Positions 6,023 through 12,800 of a stretch of DNA of 12,800 nt are shown here, piece after piece. The stretch spans positions 3,883 through 16,682 of the forward strand of contig DIVX01000133.1 of assembly GCA_002422505.1 (NCBI GenBank), written 5' to 3'. The notes under the pieces were generated by a model. The model was not told the origin of the DNA. It saw only the letters and a list, made by a program, of their open reading frames with translations, and did not search any database. This DNA comes from Desulfovibrio sp. UBA6121 (GTDB taxonomy: Bacteria > Desulfobacterota > Desulfovibrionia > Desulfovibrionales > Desulfovibrionaceae). The position numbers and the translations under genes were made by a program. Position 1 is the stretch's first letter. Each line of letters opens with the position of its first letter.

Positions 6023-6062
6023 GACGCCTTGTTTCGTGTTTTAACGCTCTTGTCAAGGCGTC
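6023..6062. repeat. Perfect 9-bp inverted repeat in the lhgO / flavoprotein gap
   Basis: GACGCCTTG at 6023-6031 is the exact reverse complement of CAAGGCGTC at 6054-6062, with 22 nt between the arms and 31 bp between equivalent arm positions, about three helical turns. The repeat is not followed by a T-run on either strand, so it does not look like a terminator. It could be an operator half-site pair or a stem in the leader of the leftward transcript. The inter-arm region is AT-richer than its surroundings. Confidence 0.6.
6028..6056 (-). promoter_or_regulatory. Weak promoter candidate for the flavoprotein-ppiB pair
   Basis: On the minus strand a consensus -35 hexamer TTGACA (6056 to 6051) is followed at 17-nt spacing by AACAAG, a poor match to TATAAT. 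The hexamer partly overlaps one arm of the inverted repeat. The position, 28 nt ahead of the start codon at 6000, is right for a promoter of the two downstream genes, but the poor -10 makes this tentative; the -35 match may be chance. Confidence 0.25.
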
Positions 6063-6078
6063 TGGGAAAGCGCGGCTG

Positions 6079-7299
6079 TTAGAGCTTGGCGAGTTTGGGC
6101 GCAAGGTGTTGTTTGAACAGCATCTCCGAGAAGAAGAGCGAACTTGTGAAAGCGGGGGAGATTGAATTCAACACATGCGTACTATTATAAGTCCCCTCTA
6201 TGACGAAGTCCATGACCAGCTCGTTATTCTTTATGTCCACCAACTGGGGGCGAATGCCCACCTTGGGCGTGTCTTCCACGTCATCGGGCGAAAGTTCCTT
6301 CACCAGCTTTTTGGCATCGTTGAAGAAATATGTGGAAGAGTACTTGCGGGGCTCCTCCAGGGCCACCTCGCGGAACTTTTTGTTGCGGAAGAACAGCAAG
6401 GCGTCGCGCAGCAGAATGGAGAAGGCCTCGGAATCCATGCCGGAAAGCAGGCCATAGTTTTCGCGTCCCAGGGCCGGAATGGCGGTGGGGCCGAGGTACA
6501 CGTCGCCGTGGGCCCCGCGCGTGAAGTGCACGCCCAGAAAGGGGTTCTTGATGTTCGGCACTGGGTAGATGCTGCCCCGGATGGTGTGGGCCTTGTGGGC
6601 CTTGAGCTTCTTGTAAATGCCCTTGAAGGGGATGAGCTGGTAGTTCAGCCCCAGGCCGAAGGCGTGCGCCACCACGTCGGCGTAGGCCCCGGATGCGTTG
6701 AAGAAGAAGGCGCAGTGCACCGGCCCAGCGGTGGTTTCCACGCGCAGGCGCTGGCCTTCGCCCTTGCCCAGCCCGGTGAAGCGCGTGCCGAACAGCAGCG
6801 TGACCTTGCCCGTGGTCAGCAGTTCCGCCTGCAGGCTCTTGAGGATGGCCTTGGGGTCCACCACGGCGGTGTAGTGGGAGAACAGCGCCTGGCCCGCGCT
6901 CTTGGCGTTGGGCTCTATCTCCGCCAGTTGGCGGTCGTCGATGAGCTCCACCTTGGCCCCGTTCTGCGTGGCCCGGCTGTACAGCTCGCGCAGGGTCGGC
7001 AGTTCGGTTTCATCGCGCGCCACAATCACCTTTCCGGTCTTGAGCAGAGGCAGGCCGCGTTCTTCGCAGTACTGCTTCATGCGATGATTGCCTTCAAGGC
7101 AGGACTGTGCGCGCAGGCTGCCCGGAGCGTAGTAGATGCCCGCGTGCAGCACGCCGCTGTTGCGGCCGGAAGCATGCCTGCCGGCCTCGGGCTCCTTGTC
7201 GATGATGAGGATGTCGTCGTAGCCTGCGGCAACAAGGTCTCGGGCCACGGTGAGGCCGACGATGCCTGCGCCGCAGATGAGGATGGTGGCAGTGGTCAT
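6079..7299 (-). CDS. lhgO: L-2-hydroxyglutarate oxidase LhgO (FAD-dependent)
   Basis: LhgO oxidises L-2-hydroxyglutarate to 2-oxoglutarate, clearing a side product of metabolism; in E. coli it passes electrons to the quinone pool. The 406-aa protein has the full family architecture: an N-terminal FAD dinucleotide-binding motif ILICGAGIVGLTVARDL (6-22), an acidic residue ending the second strand (IIDKE, 32-36), and the diagnostic RHASGRNSGVLHAGIYYAPG (41-60). Further on are VVDPKAILKSL (146-156), NASGAYADVVAHAFGL (201-216), YLGPTAIPALGRENYG (268-283) and the C-terminal GIRPQLVD (348-355) and HVLNSISPAFTSSLFF (375-390). It has no signal peptide or clear transmembrane helix. The ATG at 7299 has only a modest purine-rich upstream site. 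It lies 15 nt after the PPC-domain gene and is probably cotranscribed with it. Related members may act on other 2-hydroxy acids, so the substrate is a family-level inference. Confidence 0.9.
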   Translation of the reverse strand: MTTATILICGAGIVGLTVARDLVAAGYDDILIIDKEPEAGRHASGRNSGVLHAGIYYAPGSLRAQSCLEGNHRMKQYCEERGLPLLKTGKVIVARDETELPTLRELYSRATQNGAKVELIDDRQLAEIEPNAKSAGQALFSHYTAVVDPKAILKSLQAELLTTGKVTLLFGTRFTGLGKGEGQRLRVETTAGPVHCAFFFNASGAYADVVAHAFGLGLNYQLIPFKGIYKKLKAHKAHTIRGSIYPVPNIKNPFLGVHFTRGAHGDVYLGPTAIPALGRENYGLLSGMDSEAFSILLRDALLFFRNKKFREVALEEPRKYSSTYFFNDAKKLVKELSPDDVEDTPKVGIRPQLVDIKNNELVMDFVIEGTYNSTHVLNSISPAFTSSLFFSEMLFKQHLAPKLAKL

Positions 7300-7314
7300 G
7301 TGTGTCCCGTGTTT

Positions 7315-7758
7315 CTATTTTGTGGAAAGCAGTTCAAAGCCCGTGGCTGCGTCGCGCTTGCGCACAAGCTCCAGGCCCGTCAGCTCCATGAGCACGAATT
7401 CGCCGATGGTCCAAATGTCGATGCCGGGGCGGATGCAGCCGGTTTTAACCGTGTCGCCCCGGCCGAAGCTTGCGTGCATGTGCAGCCTGGGTTGGCCTGC
7501 TTCGTCCGGGAACAGGGTGCCCACGGCGGCGGTCTCGTGCGCGCCAAGAAGTTCCGTCAACACGGGTACGGGCGGCATGGAGTCCGTGTCCTGCGGGCCC
7601 ACCACGATGCGCCCGGAGCCCACCCCGCCCACCAGGGCGCAAAAGCCCTGGGCCACGCCGCGCGCGGCGGCGAAGGCCTCAATGCAGTCCGGCAGGCGGT
7701 CGCCGTCTTCCAAACGCAACACAAACACCCGGCCGATTCGTCCTTCCGCAATCTGCAT
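7315..7758 (-). CDS. PPC / DUF296 domain protein
   Basis: The PPC (DUF296) domain is the trimerising fold found fused to AT-hooks in plant DNA-binding proteins; bacterial proteins carrying it alone have mostly unknown roles. This 147-aa protein is one PPC domain: VFVLRLEDGDRLPDCIEAFA (11-30), GVAQGFCALVGGVGSGRIVVG (34-54), GAHETAAVGTLF (72-83), RLHMHASFGRGD (91-102), TGCIRPG (106-112) and LMELTGLELVRK (123-134). The conserved H93/H95 and nearby C108 are plausible metal ligands, which is inference. No AT-hook is present, so DNA binding is not implied. The ATG at 7758 has an excellent ribosome-binding site, GGAGGAG (7763-7769). It sits 21 nt after addB and 15 nt before lhgO, within one probable transcript. 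Function is unknown. Confidence 0.87.
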   Translation of the reverse strand: MQIAEGRIGRVFVLRLEDGDRLPDCIEAFAAARGVAQGFCALVGGVGSGRIVVGPQDTDSMPPVPVLTELLGAHETAAVGTLFPDEAGQPRLHMHASFGRGDTVKTGCIRPGIDIWTIGEFVLMELTGLELVRKRDAATGFELLSTK

Positions 7759-7779
7759 GGCACTCCTCCGAATTGGTCG

Positions 7780-10752
7780 TTACGCGCAGCATGGGCCGCT
7801 GAAATCGCACCATGCGCAATGCGGCCCGGCAAGGGCGGGCAGCACCTGCGCGGCAAGGGCCTGCCCAAGCACAAAGCGCACCAGGGCCGGGGCCCGGCGC
7901 TGGAAGACTTCCTCGCGCGCCTCGGCGTCGATCTTGTCCTGGAACAGCGGCTTTTCCGCGCCGTCGCTCTTGAGGGCGATCCAGGCTGCGTTGTGCGGGG
8001 CAAAGGCAGGGTTGAGCGCCAGCAGGTGCAGGTACAGCGGCAGCTGCACGTCCAAACCTGCCCCGGCCAGTTCAAGGTACAGCTCCGCCGCCTCCGGCGT
8101 GCCCGGCTCCGCCGCGTCCATGCGGCTGAAAAGAGCCCCGTCGAGCCAGGGCTCGGCTCCGGCGTTTTTCACGCCGCCGGTCTTGTAGTCAAGCACAAGG
8201 TGCCCTCCGGCCCGGGCGTCCACCCTGTCGATGCGCCCATGCAGGCGCAGATTCAAGGGTGCGTTGTCCAGGCCTGGCAGGGCAAGCGTTGTCTCAACGG
8301 GAAGCTCCAGCGCGCTCACCGTGGTGGCGGGCATGTTATCTAAAAAGCGGGTCAGGCGTTCGCGCCCGGCGGCCAAAAGGGCCACGCGGGCGTCGTAAGG
8401 CATCTGGAGCGAGAAGGCCTCCTGGCCAAGGGCATCCTCGAAGCGCCGGGTCAGGTCCTGAGGATCCAACAGGCCTGCGGGCAAGGGCGTGCCAAGGTGC
8501 GGGGTCAGAAAATCCTTGAGCACCCGGTGGACCATTTCGCCAAAGCGGGCGCGGTCGCCGTCCTCGGCCACCTCCTGCATGGGCCGCAGGCCGAGCACCT
8601 GGGCGTAAAAGGCCTTCTTGGGACAGGTGAGCCAGACCTCCAGGCCCGAAGGGGTGACCCCCTTGTCTGCCAGGCGCTTGGCCAGCCGGGCGCGCAGCAG
8701 CGGGGTCATGGTCACGTCTGGCCTGTGCGGCAGGATGGGGCTGACCGGAAAGCTGACGGCCTTGAGCGGGGCACCGGCAACATTTAGCGGCTGGGCCTTG
8801 ACGAGTGCGCCTTGGCGCTGCTCCAACTCCCAGAGCAGCTGCTCCACGTAGCGGCTGCGCTCGCTCTTGCCCTCCAGCGCGCCGGGGCGTACCCCGGCCT
8901 GATAGAGCACAGTCACCTCGCGCGCGCCCATGAGCAGGCGGAAAAAATTGTGCGCGGCCACGTTGTCGCGCTCGCGGCGGCCTGGCAGGCCCAGGGCCTG
9001 GCGCAGGGGCTCGGGCAGCAGCGGGTCCGGGGCGCTGGCGCCGGGCAGTTTGTCTTCTGTGGCGTCGAGGATGAACAGGCGCTCGAAGCTGAGCAGGCGC
9101 GTTTCCAGCATGCCCAGCACCTGCATGCCCGCCAGGGGTTCCGGCTCGAAGGACACGCGCTCCGCCTGCACAAGGTGGCGCAGAATAAGGAAGAGCAAAC
9201 CCTGGTCGTATTCCTCGTCCGCCAGGATGCTGCCGGTAAGCTCTGGCACCACGGATTGCCAGAGCCGCAGCAGGCATTCCGCGTCGATGAGGTTGCGCCG
9301 CCAGGTATCGCCGCCGCGCCTGCGCAGCAGCTCGCACAGGGCGTCCAGCGCCTGCCCGGCCTGCCGCAGGGTGCGGATGCCCTGGAAATTGTCGAAGCAG
9401 GCGGCCAGAACCTCGGCGTGCAGGGCGCGGATGTCCTCCTCCGGCGCGCTCACGGCCTCGTCATCGTAGCTGAAGAGCCATTCCCCCGGCGCTTGGAAGG
9501 CGCCGCCCGCACGTATGTGCCGTTCCCAGGCCACGTACGCGCCCTTGAGGGGCATCTCCGGGGCCTGATTTTCGTCTGTTTGCGGGCCCACGCGCAGCAT
9601 GCGCAGCAGCGGGTGCCGCACCAGGGAGACCAGATCGCGCCAGGCATAGCGGGTTGGGCCTGCGCCGTTTTGCGAAGTTGCGTTCTCGTGCAGGCAGAGC
9701 ACGGTTTCCAGCAACTGCGCCAGGGAGGAGCGCGCCAGGGGATAGCCCATGCTGATGTTGGCCTCCACCGCGGGCAGGTGGTGCATCACCGGCACCAGCG
9801 CGCCAGGGTCGGGCAGCACGATGGCCGTTCCGCCCGTGTGCGGCAGGGCAGCCAGCTCGCGCTCCAGCACGCAGAGCTGGGAATGCAGGTCGAAGCCCTC
9901 GTAAAAGCGGCGGATCTGCTGCGCCTGCACCGGGGGCTCCTGGGTCAGCTCCACCCGGGCGCGCCAGCGGGAAAGCCAGCGCTGATGCTCGCGCGCGGCC
10001 CAGGCGCATTCGCCGCTTGCGCCCTGCCCCAGGGCAAGGGCCGGGTCGGTGTGCCAAAAGAACTCGGCCCCGTGTTCCCAAAGGCTGCGCAGCACGGGCT
10101 CCTCGGTGCCGCTCAGGGCGTGGAAGCCTGCGAAGATGAGCATTTCGCCGCTTAGCGTCTGGGCCGCTTCGTCCACCCGCGCGGAGAGCCACAAGCTGTC
10201 CAGGCCGGGGGTGGTCCAGCCGCGCTCGGCCAGGGCCTGGTGGTAGGCCGCGCCGATGGCGTCCAGCCGTCCCAGCAGGGCCTCGGCCCAGGGCGTCACC
10301 TCGCCCGCAAGATTGTGGATGGCCGCAGGGCGCACGCCCTGGCCCGCCATTTCCTCCAGCAGCCCGGCCAGCCGCGCGCCCCAGGGGAAGAAGTCCCGCG
10401 CGGTGCCGCCAAGCACGGCCAGGGGGCCGTCCACCAGTCCCAGCCCGCGCACAATGCCGTACAGCACGCCGATGCGGTCCAACTGCCCGGCGCGCAAGAG
10501 CGCCTCGGGCGAGAGGTCCTGGCGCAGGGTGCGCAGAAAGTCGTCCAGGGATTGCAGGCGCGGCAGCAAGCAGGGCTTGGGCAGGCCGGGATGGGCGGCC
10601 AGGGCGGCGCGCAGGTGCCGGGCCGGGCGGTTGTGCGGAAAGATGACGCGGGTGCGCGAAAGCTCGCCCCGGCGCGACACCAGGCGTTCGGCCAAGGCGC
10701 TGATGAAGTCCGCGCTCCAGGGCACGATGCGTATGGGCTGGGCCGCGTTCAT
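7780..10752 (-). CDS. addB: AddB-type helicase-nuclease subunit with PD-(D/E)XK nuclease and iron-sulfur cysteines
   Basis: AddB partners with AddA in the complex that processes double-strand breaks, unwinds and degrades DNA, recognises Chi-like sites and loads RecA. The 990-aa protein fits AddB. The N-terminal part reads RIVPWSADFISALAERLV with no GxxxxGK[ST] loop, so it probably does not hydrolyse ATP. A helicase-like middle contains MGYPLARSSLAQLLETVL, and MQVLGMLETRLLSFERLFILDATE lies at about 543-566. The C-terminal nuclease shows RIDRVD (D842) and VLDYKTGG (D855, K857). Four cysteines for the iron-sulfur staple are present: C710 (LTCPKKAFY) and C979-x2-C982-x5-C988, the same spacing as in Bacillus AddB; C989 is extra. 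The ATG at 10752 overlaps the addA stop as ATGA and is preceded by a perfect AAGGAGG. Remote AddB-like nuclease families are alternatives, but pairing with addA makes AddB very likely. Confidence 0.92.
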   Translation of the reverse strand: MNAAQPIRIVPWSADFISALAERLVSRRGELSRTRVIFPHNRPARHLRAALAAHPGLPKPCLLPRLQSLDDFLRTLRQDLSPEALLRAGQLDRIGVLYGIVRGLGLVDGPLAVLGGTARDFFPWGARLAGLLEEMAGQGVRPAAIHNLAGEVTPWAEALLGRLDAIGAAYHQALAERGWTTPGLDSLWLSARVDEAAQTLSGEMLIFAGFHALSGTEEPVLRSLWEHGAEFFWHTDPALALGQGASGECAWAAREHQRWLSRWRARVELTQEPPVQAQQIRRFYEGFDLHSQLCVLERELAALPHTGGTAIVLPDPGALVPVMHHLPAVEANISMGYPLARSSLAQLLETVLCLHENATSQNGAGPTRYAWRDLVSLVRHPLLRMLRVGPQTDENQAPEMPLKGAYVAWERHIRAGGAFQAPGEWLFSYDDEAVSAPEEDIRALHAEVLAACFDNFQGIRTLRQAGQALDALCELLRRRGGDTWRRNLIDAECLLRLWQSVVPELTGSILADEEYDQGLLFLILRHLVQAERVSFEPEPLAGMQVLGMLETRLLSFERLFILDATEDKLPGASAPDPLLPEPLRQALGLPGRRERDNVAAHNFFRLLMGAREVTVLYQAGVRPGALEGKSERSRYVEQLLWELEQRQGALVKAQPLNVAGAPLKAVSFPVSPILPHRPDVTMTPLLRARLAKRLADKGVTPSGLEVWLTCPKKAFYAQVLGLRPMQEVAEDGDRARFGEMVHRVLKDFLTPHLGTPLPAGLLDPQDLTRRFEDALGQEAFSLQMPYDARVALLAAGRERLTRFLDNMPATTVSALELPVETTLALPGLDNAPLNLRLHGRIDRVDARAGGHLVLDYKTGGVKNAGAEPWLDGALFSRMDAAEPGTPEAAELYLELAGAGLDVQLPLYLHLLALNPAFAPHNAAWIALKSDGAEKPLFQDKIDAEAREEVFQRRAPALVRFVLGQALAAQVLPALAGPHCAWCDFSGPCCA

Positions 10753-12800
10753 GCCGCGCCTCCTTTCTGTGCGCCAAGGGCTGGCGGGGCAACGGGCTCA
10801 ACGACCCTGCGGTCCAGATAGACAAGATAGCCCTGCGCCGTGGTCGGCTGGCCCTGGCTGGTGGCGATCTGCTGGGCCAGGGCGAGGTAGGCGCGCAGCT
10901 GCTTGGCGTGCTCCATTGCGGTCTGGCCGGTCTTGAATTCCAGCACCACCGGGCCGCTTGGGGTAAAGGCCAGCAGGTCCGGGCGCAGGCAGGTGTCGTC
11001 ATCGGTGAGGATGCTTAGCTCCGAGCCGGTGCTGCCCAGATGGGGACGCACCTCTGCCTGGGCCAGAAGCCAGCCCAGCATTTCTTCAACCTGCGCATGA
11101 AGTTTATGCTTGTGCTCTTTGGTAAGCGCCCGCAGTTCCGGGAATTCTCCAAAGGCCAGGGCGGCGGCGCGGCGGGCGTCGGCCGGGTCGTTCCCGGTGG
11201 GGCGCAAAAGTTCCACGGCCTTGTGCGCCAGCTTGCCACGGCTGCGCTCGTCAAAGCCTGCGTCCTCCACGGAGTGCCGGAACACGCGCAGGCGGGGCAG
11301 CCAGGCCTGGAATTCCGGTGTGTTGTCCAGGGGGGGCACCTGCGGGGCCGGGGCCGCTTCATCTTGGGGTGCAGCGCAGGCGAAGCCGGGCTTGCAGGCC
11401 GGGGCGCAGCCAAGGTCCAGGCCCGCGTCCTCCGCCTTGATGGGCAGCAGGTGGTGCAGCAGCACAGGCACCGCGCCCAGGCGCTGCTTTTCCCCGGAAG
11501 CTGGCACAAAAACGTACAGCTCCTCCTCGGCCCGCGTCCAGGCCACGTAAAGCAGGTTGGCCTGCTCCAGCAGGCCCTTGACCTGATTTTCGTAATAGGG
11601 CCGTCCCAGGGCCTTGGTGAGGCTGGTGAGCACCCTGTGGCCCTGGAATTCCACCACGCCAAGTTCGCTGCGCGGGCCGTCGGCCCAGTTGTGGAAGGGA
11701 ATGATGCACACCGGGAATTGCAGGCCCTTGGACTTGTGGATGGTCAGGATGCGGATGGCGTCCGCCGATTCCGGCAGGGGCACCTTCTCTTCCACGCCGG
11801 TCTGGTCCCAGAATTCCAGGAAACGCGGCAGGGAGCCCATGCCTTGCGTCTCGGCCAGGTGGACCACCTCCAGGAAGCGGCGCACGTACAGTTCCGCCTC
11901 CGGGTGGCGGGCCAGCACCTGATAGGTCTCCAGGGCGGCGCGGGCCAGGTCATAGGGCCGCATGAGCCCGGTTTGGCGCAGGAAGGGCGCCAGCAGCCGC
12001 TCGTGGACCTTGGGAAAGTCGTCGCGGAAGCGCGAAAGCAGCCCGCCGCGCCGCTCGCCGGAACGCTCCCCTGCCGCCCAGTCCAGCACCTGCCCCAGGC
12101 CCAGGCCGGACTCGGCCAGGAACAGCTCCTCGCCGCACAGAAAGGTCAAGAAACTCACATCGTCCGGGGGGGAGTCCAGCAGGCGCAAGAGCGCCACCAG
12201 CTGCCGCACAATGGGGTGCCGCGCCAGTTGCAGGCTGTTTTCGGTGATGATGGGCAGGCCTTCGCGCACCAGCCGTTCGCAAACCAGGTCCGAGTGCTGG
12301 CCCTTGCGCACCAGCACGGCCACGTCGCCGGGGGGGCGGCGCAGCAGCACGTCGTTTTTCAGCGTGTCCACCAGGGCGTCCAGGCCAGCCTCCAGCACCT
12401 CGCCGGTCTTGCCCAGGGGCAGCAGGCGCACCTGCACCCGGCCAGGCTCCTGATCGCTTGCGCGTGCGGGCACTTCCTGGCGCGAATCGCCAAAGGCGCT
12501 GGTCAGGCGGTCCACAAAGTTCTGAACCACATCCTCCGGCGCGCCCTTGAGCAGGGCGGTAGCGATGTCCTGGGCGGCGTCCTCCTGGCCCAGGCGGCCA
12601 AAGACGCTGTTGTTGAAGCCGATGATCTCCGGGCGGCTGCGCCAGTTGTGGGGCAGGGCGTCTTGCGCCAGCCCGCCGGACATGGCCAGCAGTTCGCCGT
12701 CGTCGGCCACTTCGTCGAAGAGCCGCGCATCGCCGCCGCGCCAGCCGTAGATGGCCTGTTTCACGTCGCCCACGTAGAACAGGCTGCCGCCCTTGGCCAG
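10749..12800 (-). CDS. addA: AddA-type UvrD-family helicase-nuclease, C-terminal part, 5' end outside the window
   Basis: AddA is the motor and nuclease subunit of the AddAB double-strand-break repair complex. The frame stays open to the right edge; the in-frame residues there read LAKGGSLFYVGDVKQAIYGWRGGD, so the GTG near 12773 is an internal Val, not a start. Visible superfamily-1 helicase motifs are VGDVKQAIYGWRGGD (about 12729-12773), the N-terminal side of motif IV (ALPHNWRSRPEI, about 12630-12665), motif V LTIHKSKGLQFPV (about 11709-11750) and motif VI LLYVAWTRAEEELYVF (about 11508-11557). The C-terminal PD-(D/E)XK nuclease shows RPDLLAF followed by VVLEFKTGQT, with E at 10938-10940 and K at 10932-10934. 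The AddA-specific nuclease distinguishes it from UvrD, Rep and PcrA. A Cys-containing, Pro/Ala-rich insert at about 11330-11450 may be a flexible linker. The ATPase Walker A lies outside the window. It is the first visible gene of the leftward block. Confidence 0.93.
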   Translation of the reverse strand: MAKGGSLFYVGDVKQAIYGWRGGDARLFDEVADDGELLAMSGGLAQDALPHNWRSRPEIIGFNNSVFGRLGQEDAAQDIATALLKGAPEDVVQNFVDRLTSAFGDSRQEVPARASDQEPGRVQVRLLPLGKTGEVLEAGLDALVDTLKNDVLLRRPPGDVAVLVRKGQHSDLVCERLVREGLPIITENSLQLARHPIVRQLVALLRLLDSPPDDVSFLTFLCGEELFLAESGLGLGQVLDWAAGERSGERRGGLLSRFRDDFPKVHERLLAPFLRQTGLMRPYDLARAALETYQVLARHPEAELYVRRFLEVVHLAETQGMGSLPRFLEFWDQTGVEEKVPLPESADAIRILTIHKSKGLQFPVCIIPFHNWADGPRSELGVVEFQGHRVLTSLTKALGRPYYENQVKGLLEQANLLYVAWTRAEEELYVFVPASGEKQRLGAVPVLLHHLLPIKAEDAGLDLGCAPACKPGFACAAPQDEAAPAPQVPPLDNTPEFQAWLPRLRVFRHSVEDAGFDERSRGKLAHKAVELLRPTGNDPADARRAAALAFGEFPELRALTKEHKHKLHAQVEEMLGWLLAQAEVRPHLGSTGSELSILTDDDTCLRPDLLAFTPSGPVVLEFKTGQTAMEHAKQLRAYLALAQQIATSQGQPTTAQGYLVYLDRRVVEPVAPPALGAQKGGAA
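10759..10765 (-). promoter_or_regulatory. Ribosome-binding site of addB inside the end of addA
   Basis: AAGGAGG, a full Shine-Dalgarno match, lies 6 nt upstream of the addB ATG and within the last codons of addA. With the 4-nt ATGA overlap it indicates translational coupling and fixes the addB start. Confidence 0.85.

Noticed and set aside
5002..6024. A 340-codon plus-strand frame opposite the flavoprotein gene
   Set aside because: It mirrors the nitronate monooxygenase-like gene and its translation is His/Gly/Ala-rich without motifs.
6023..6062. Inverted repeat as a rho-independent terminator for lhgO
   Set aside because: The stem has a 22-nt loop and is followed by AACAAAAATG on the leftward transcript, with no U-tract.
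6175..8343. A 722-codon open frame on the plus strand, opposite lhgO, the PPC gene and addB
   Set aside because: It is antisense to three genes with clear family motifs, is rich in Ala, Gly, His and Gln with no recognisable domain, and crosses gene boundaries. High-GC coding DNA commonly leaves its opposite strand open in this way.
8812..10155. A 447-codon open frame on the plus strand opposite addB
   Set aside because: Shadow of addB codon usage; no domain, no convincing ribosome-binding site, and the opposite strand encodes a well-supported protein.
1..12800. Mobile element, defence island or prophage
   Set aside because: No transposase, phage structural gene, toxin-antitoxin pair or direct-repeat boundary was seen. 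The single tyrosine recombinase looks like the housekeeping XerC, and AddAB is the standard repair complex.

Overview
The window is GC-rich and densely coded, with no RNA genes, insertion sequences, CRISPR arrays or phage genes that I can see. Gene content and protein sequences suggest an anaerobic deltaproteobacterium (Desulfobacterota), most likely in or near the Desulfovibrionaceae. The clues are the gene order dprA - signalling genes - xer, AddAB instead of RecBCD, and a cysteine-rich nitronate-monooxygenase-like flavoprotein of a type common in anaerobes. This assignment is inference; there is no rRNA or other marker here.

Plus-strand block (1-4193). Six tightly packed genes read rightward: the C-terminal end of dprA (its start lies left of the window), a 111-aa protein resembling the N-terminal segment of HD-GYP proteins, an HDOD protein, a receiver-like/GGDEF protein, a XerC-type tyrosine recombinase and a DUF523 (TudS-like) cysteine protein. 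Gaps are 30, 4, 13, -26 and 6 nt, so this looks like one operon. It combines DNA uptake/processing (DprA) and chromosome dimer resolution (Xer) with a probable cyclic-di-GMP signalling module. It ends at a strong hairpin terminator at 4278-4312, whose other strand probably also stops the convergent genes.

Minus-strand block (4331-12800). Read leftward from the right edge: addA (its start lies beyond the window) and addB (4-nt ATGA overlap), which encode a two-nuclease helicase complex for double-strand break repair; then a small PPC/DUF296 protein; then lhgO, an FAD-dependent L-2-hydroxyglutarate oxidase. Gaps of 21 and 15 nt suggest these four are cotranscribed. A 78-nt gap with a perfect 9-bp inverted repeat and a TTGACA hexamer separates them from a second pair, a nitronate-monooxygenase-like flavoprotein and a cytoplasmic cyclophilin-type prolyl isomerase.

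Most of the window is ordinary housekeeping and accessory chromosome. The points most worth a second look are the signalling genes between dprA and xerC, including a detached HD-GYP-like N-terminal module and a GGDDY-variant GGDEF domain without an I-site; the five-cysteine C-terminal region of the nitronate-monooxygenase-like protein; the inverted repeat before that gene; and the linkage of addAB to a PPC protein and LhgO. I do not see a clearly new defence or mobile system. No gene-free stretch exceeds 300 nt; the longest (4194-4330) holds only the terminator.
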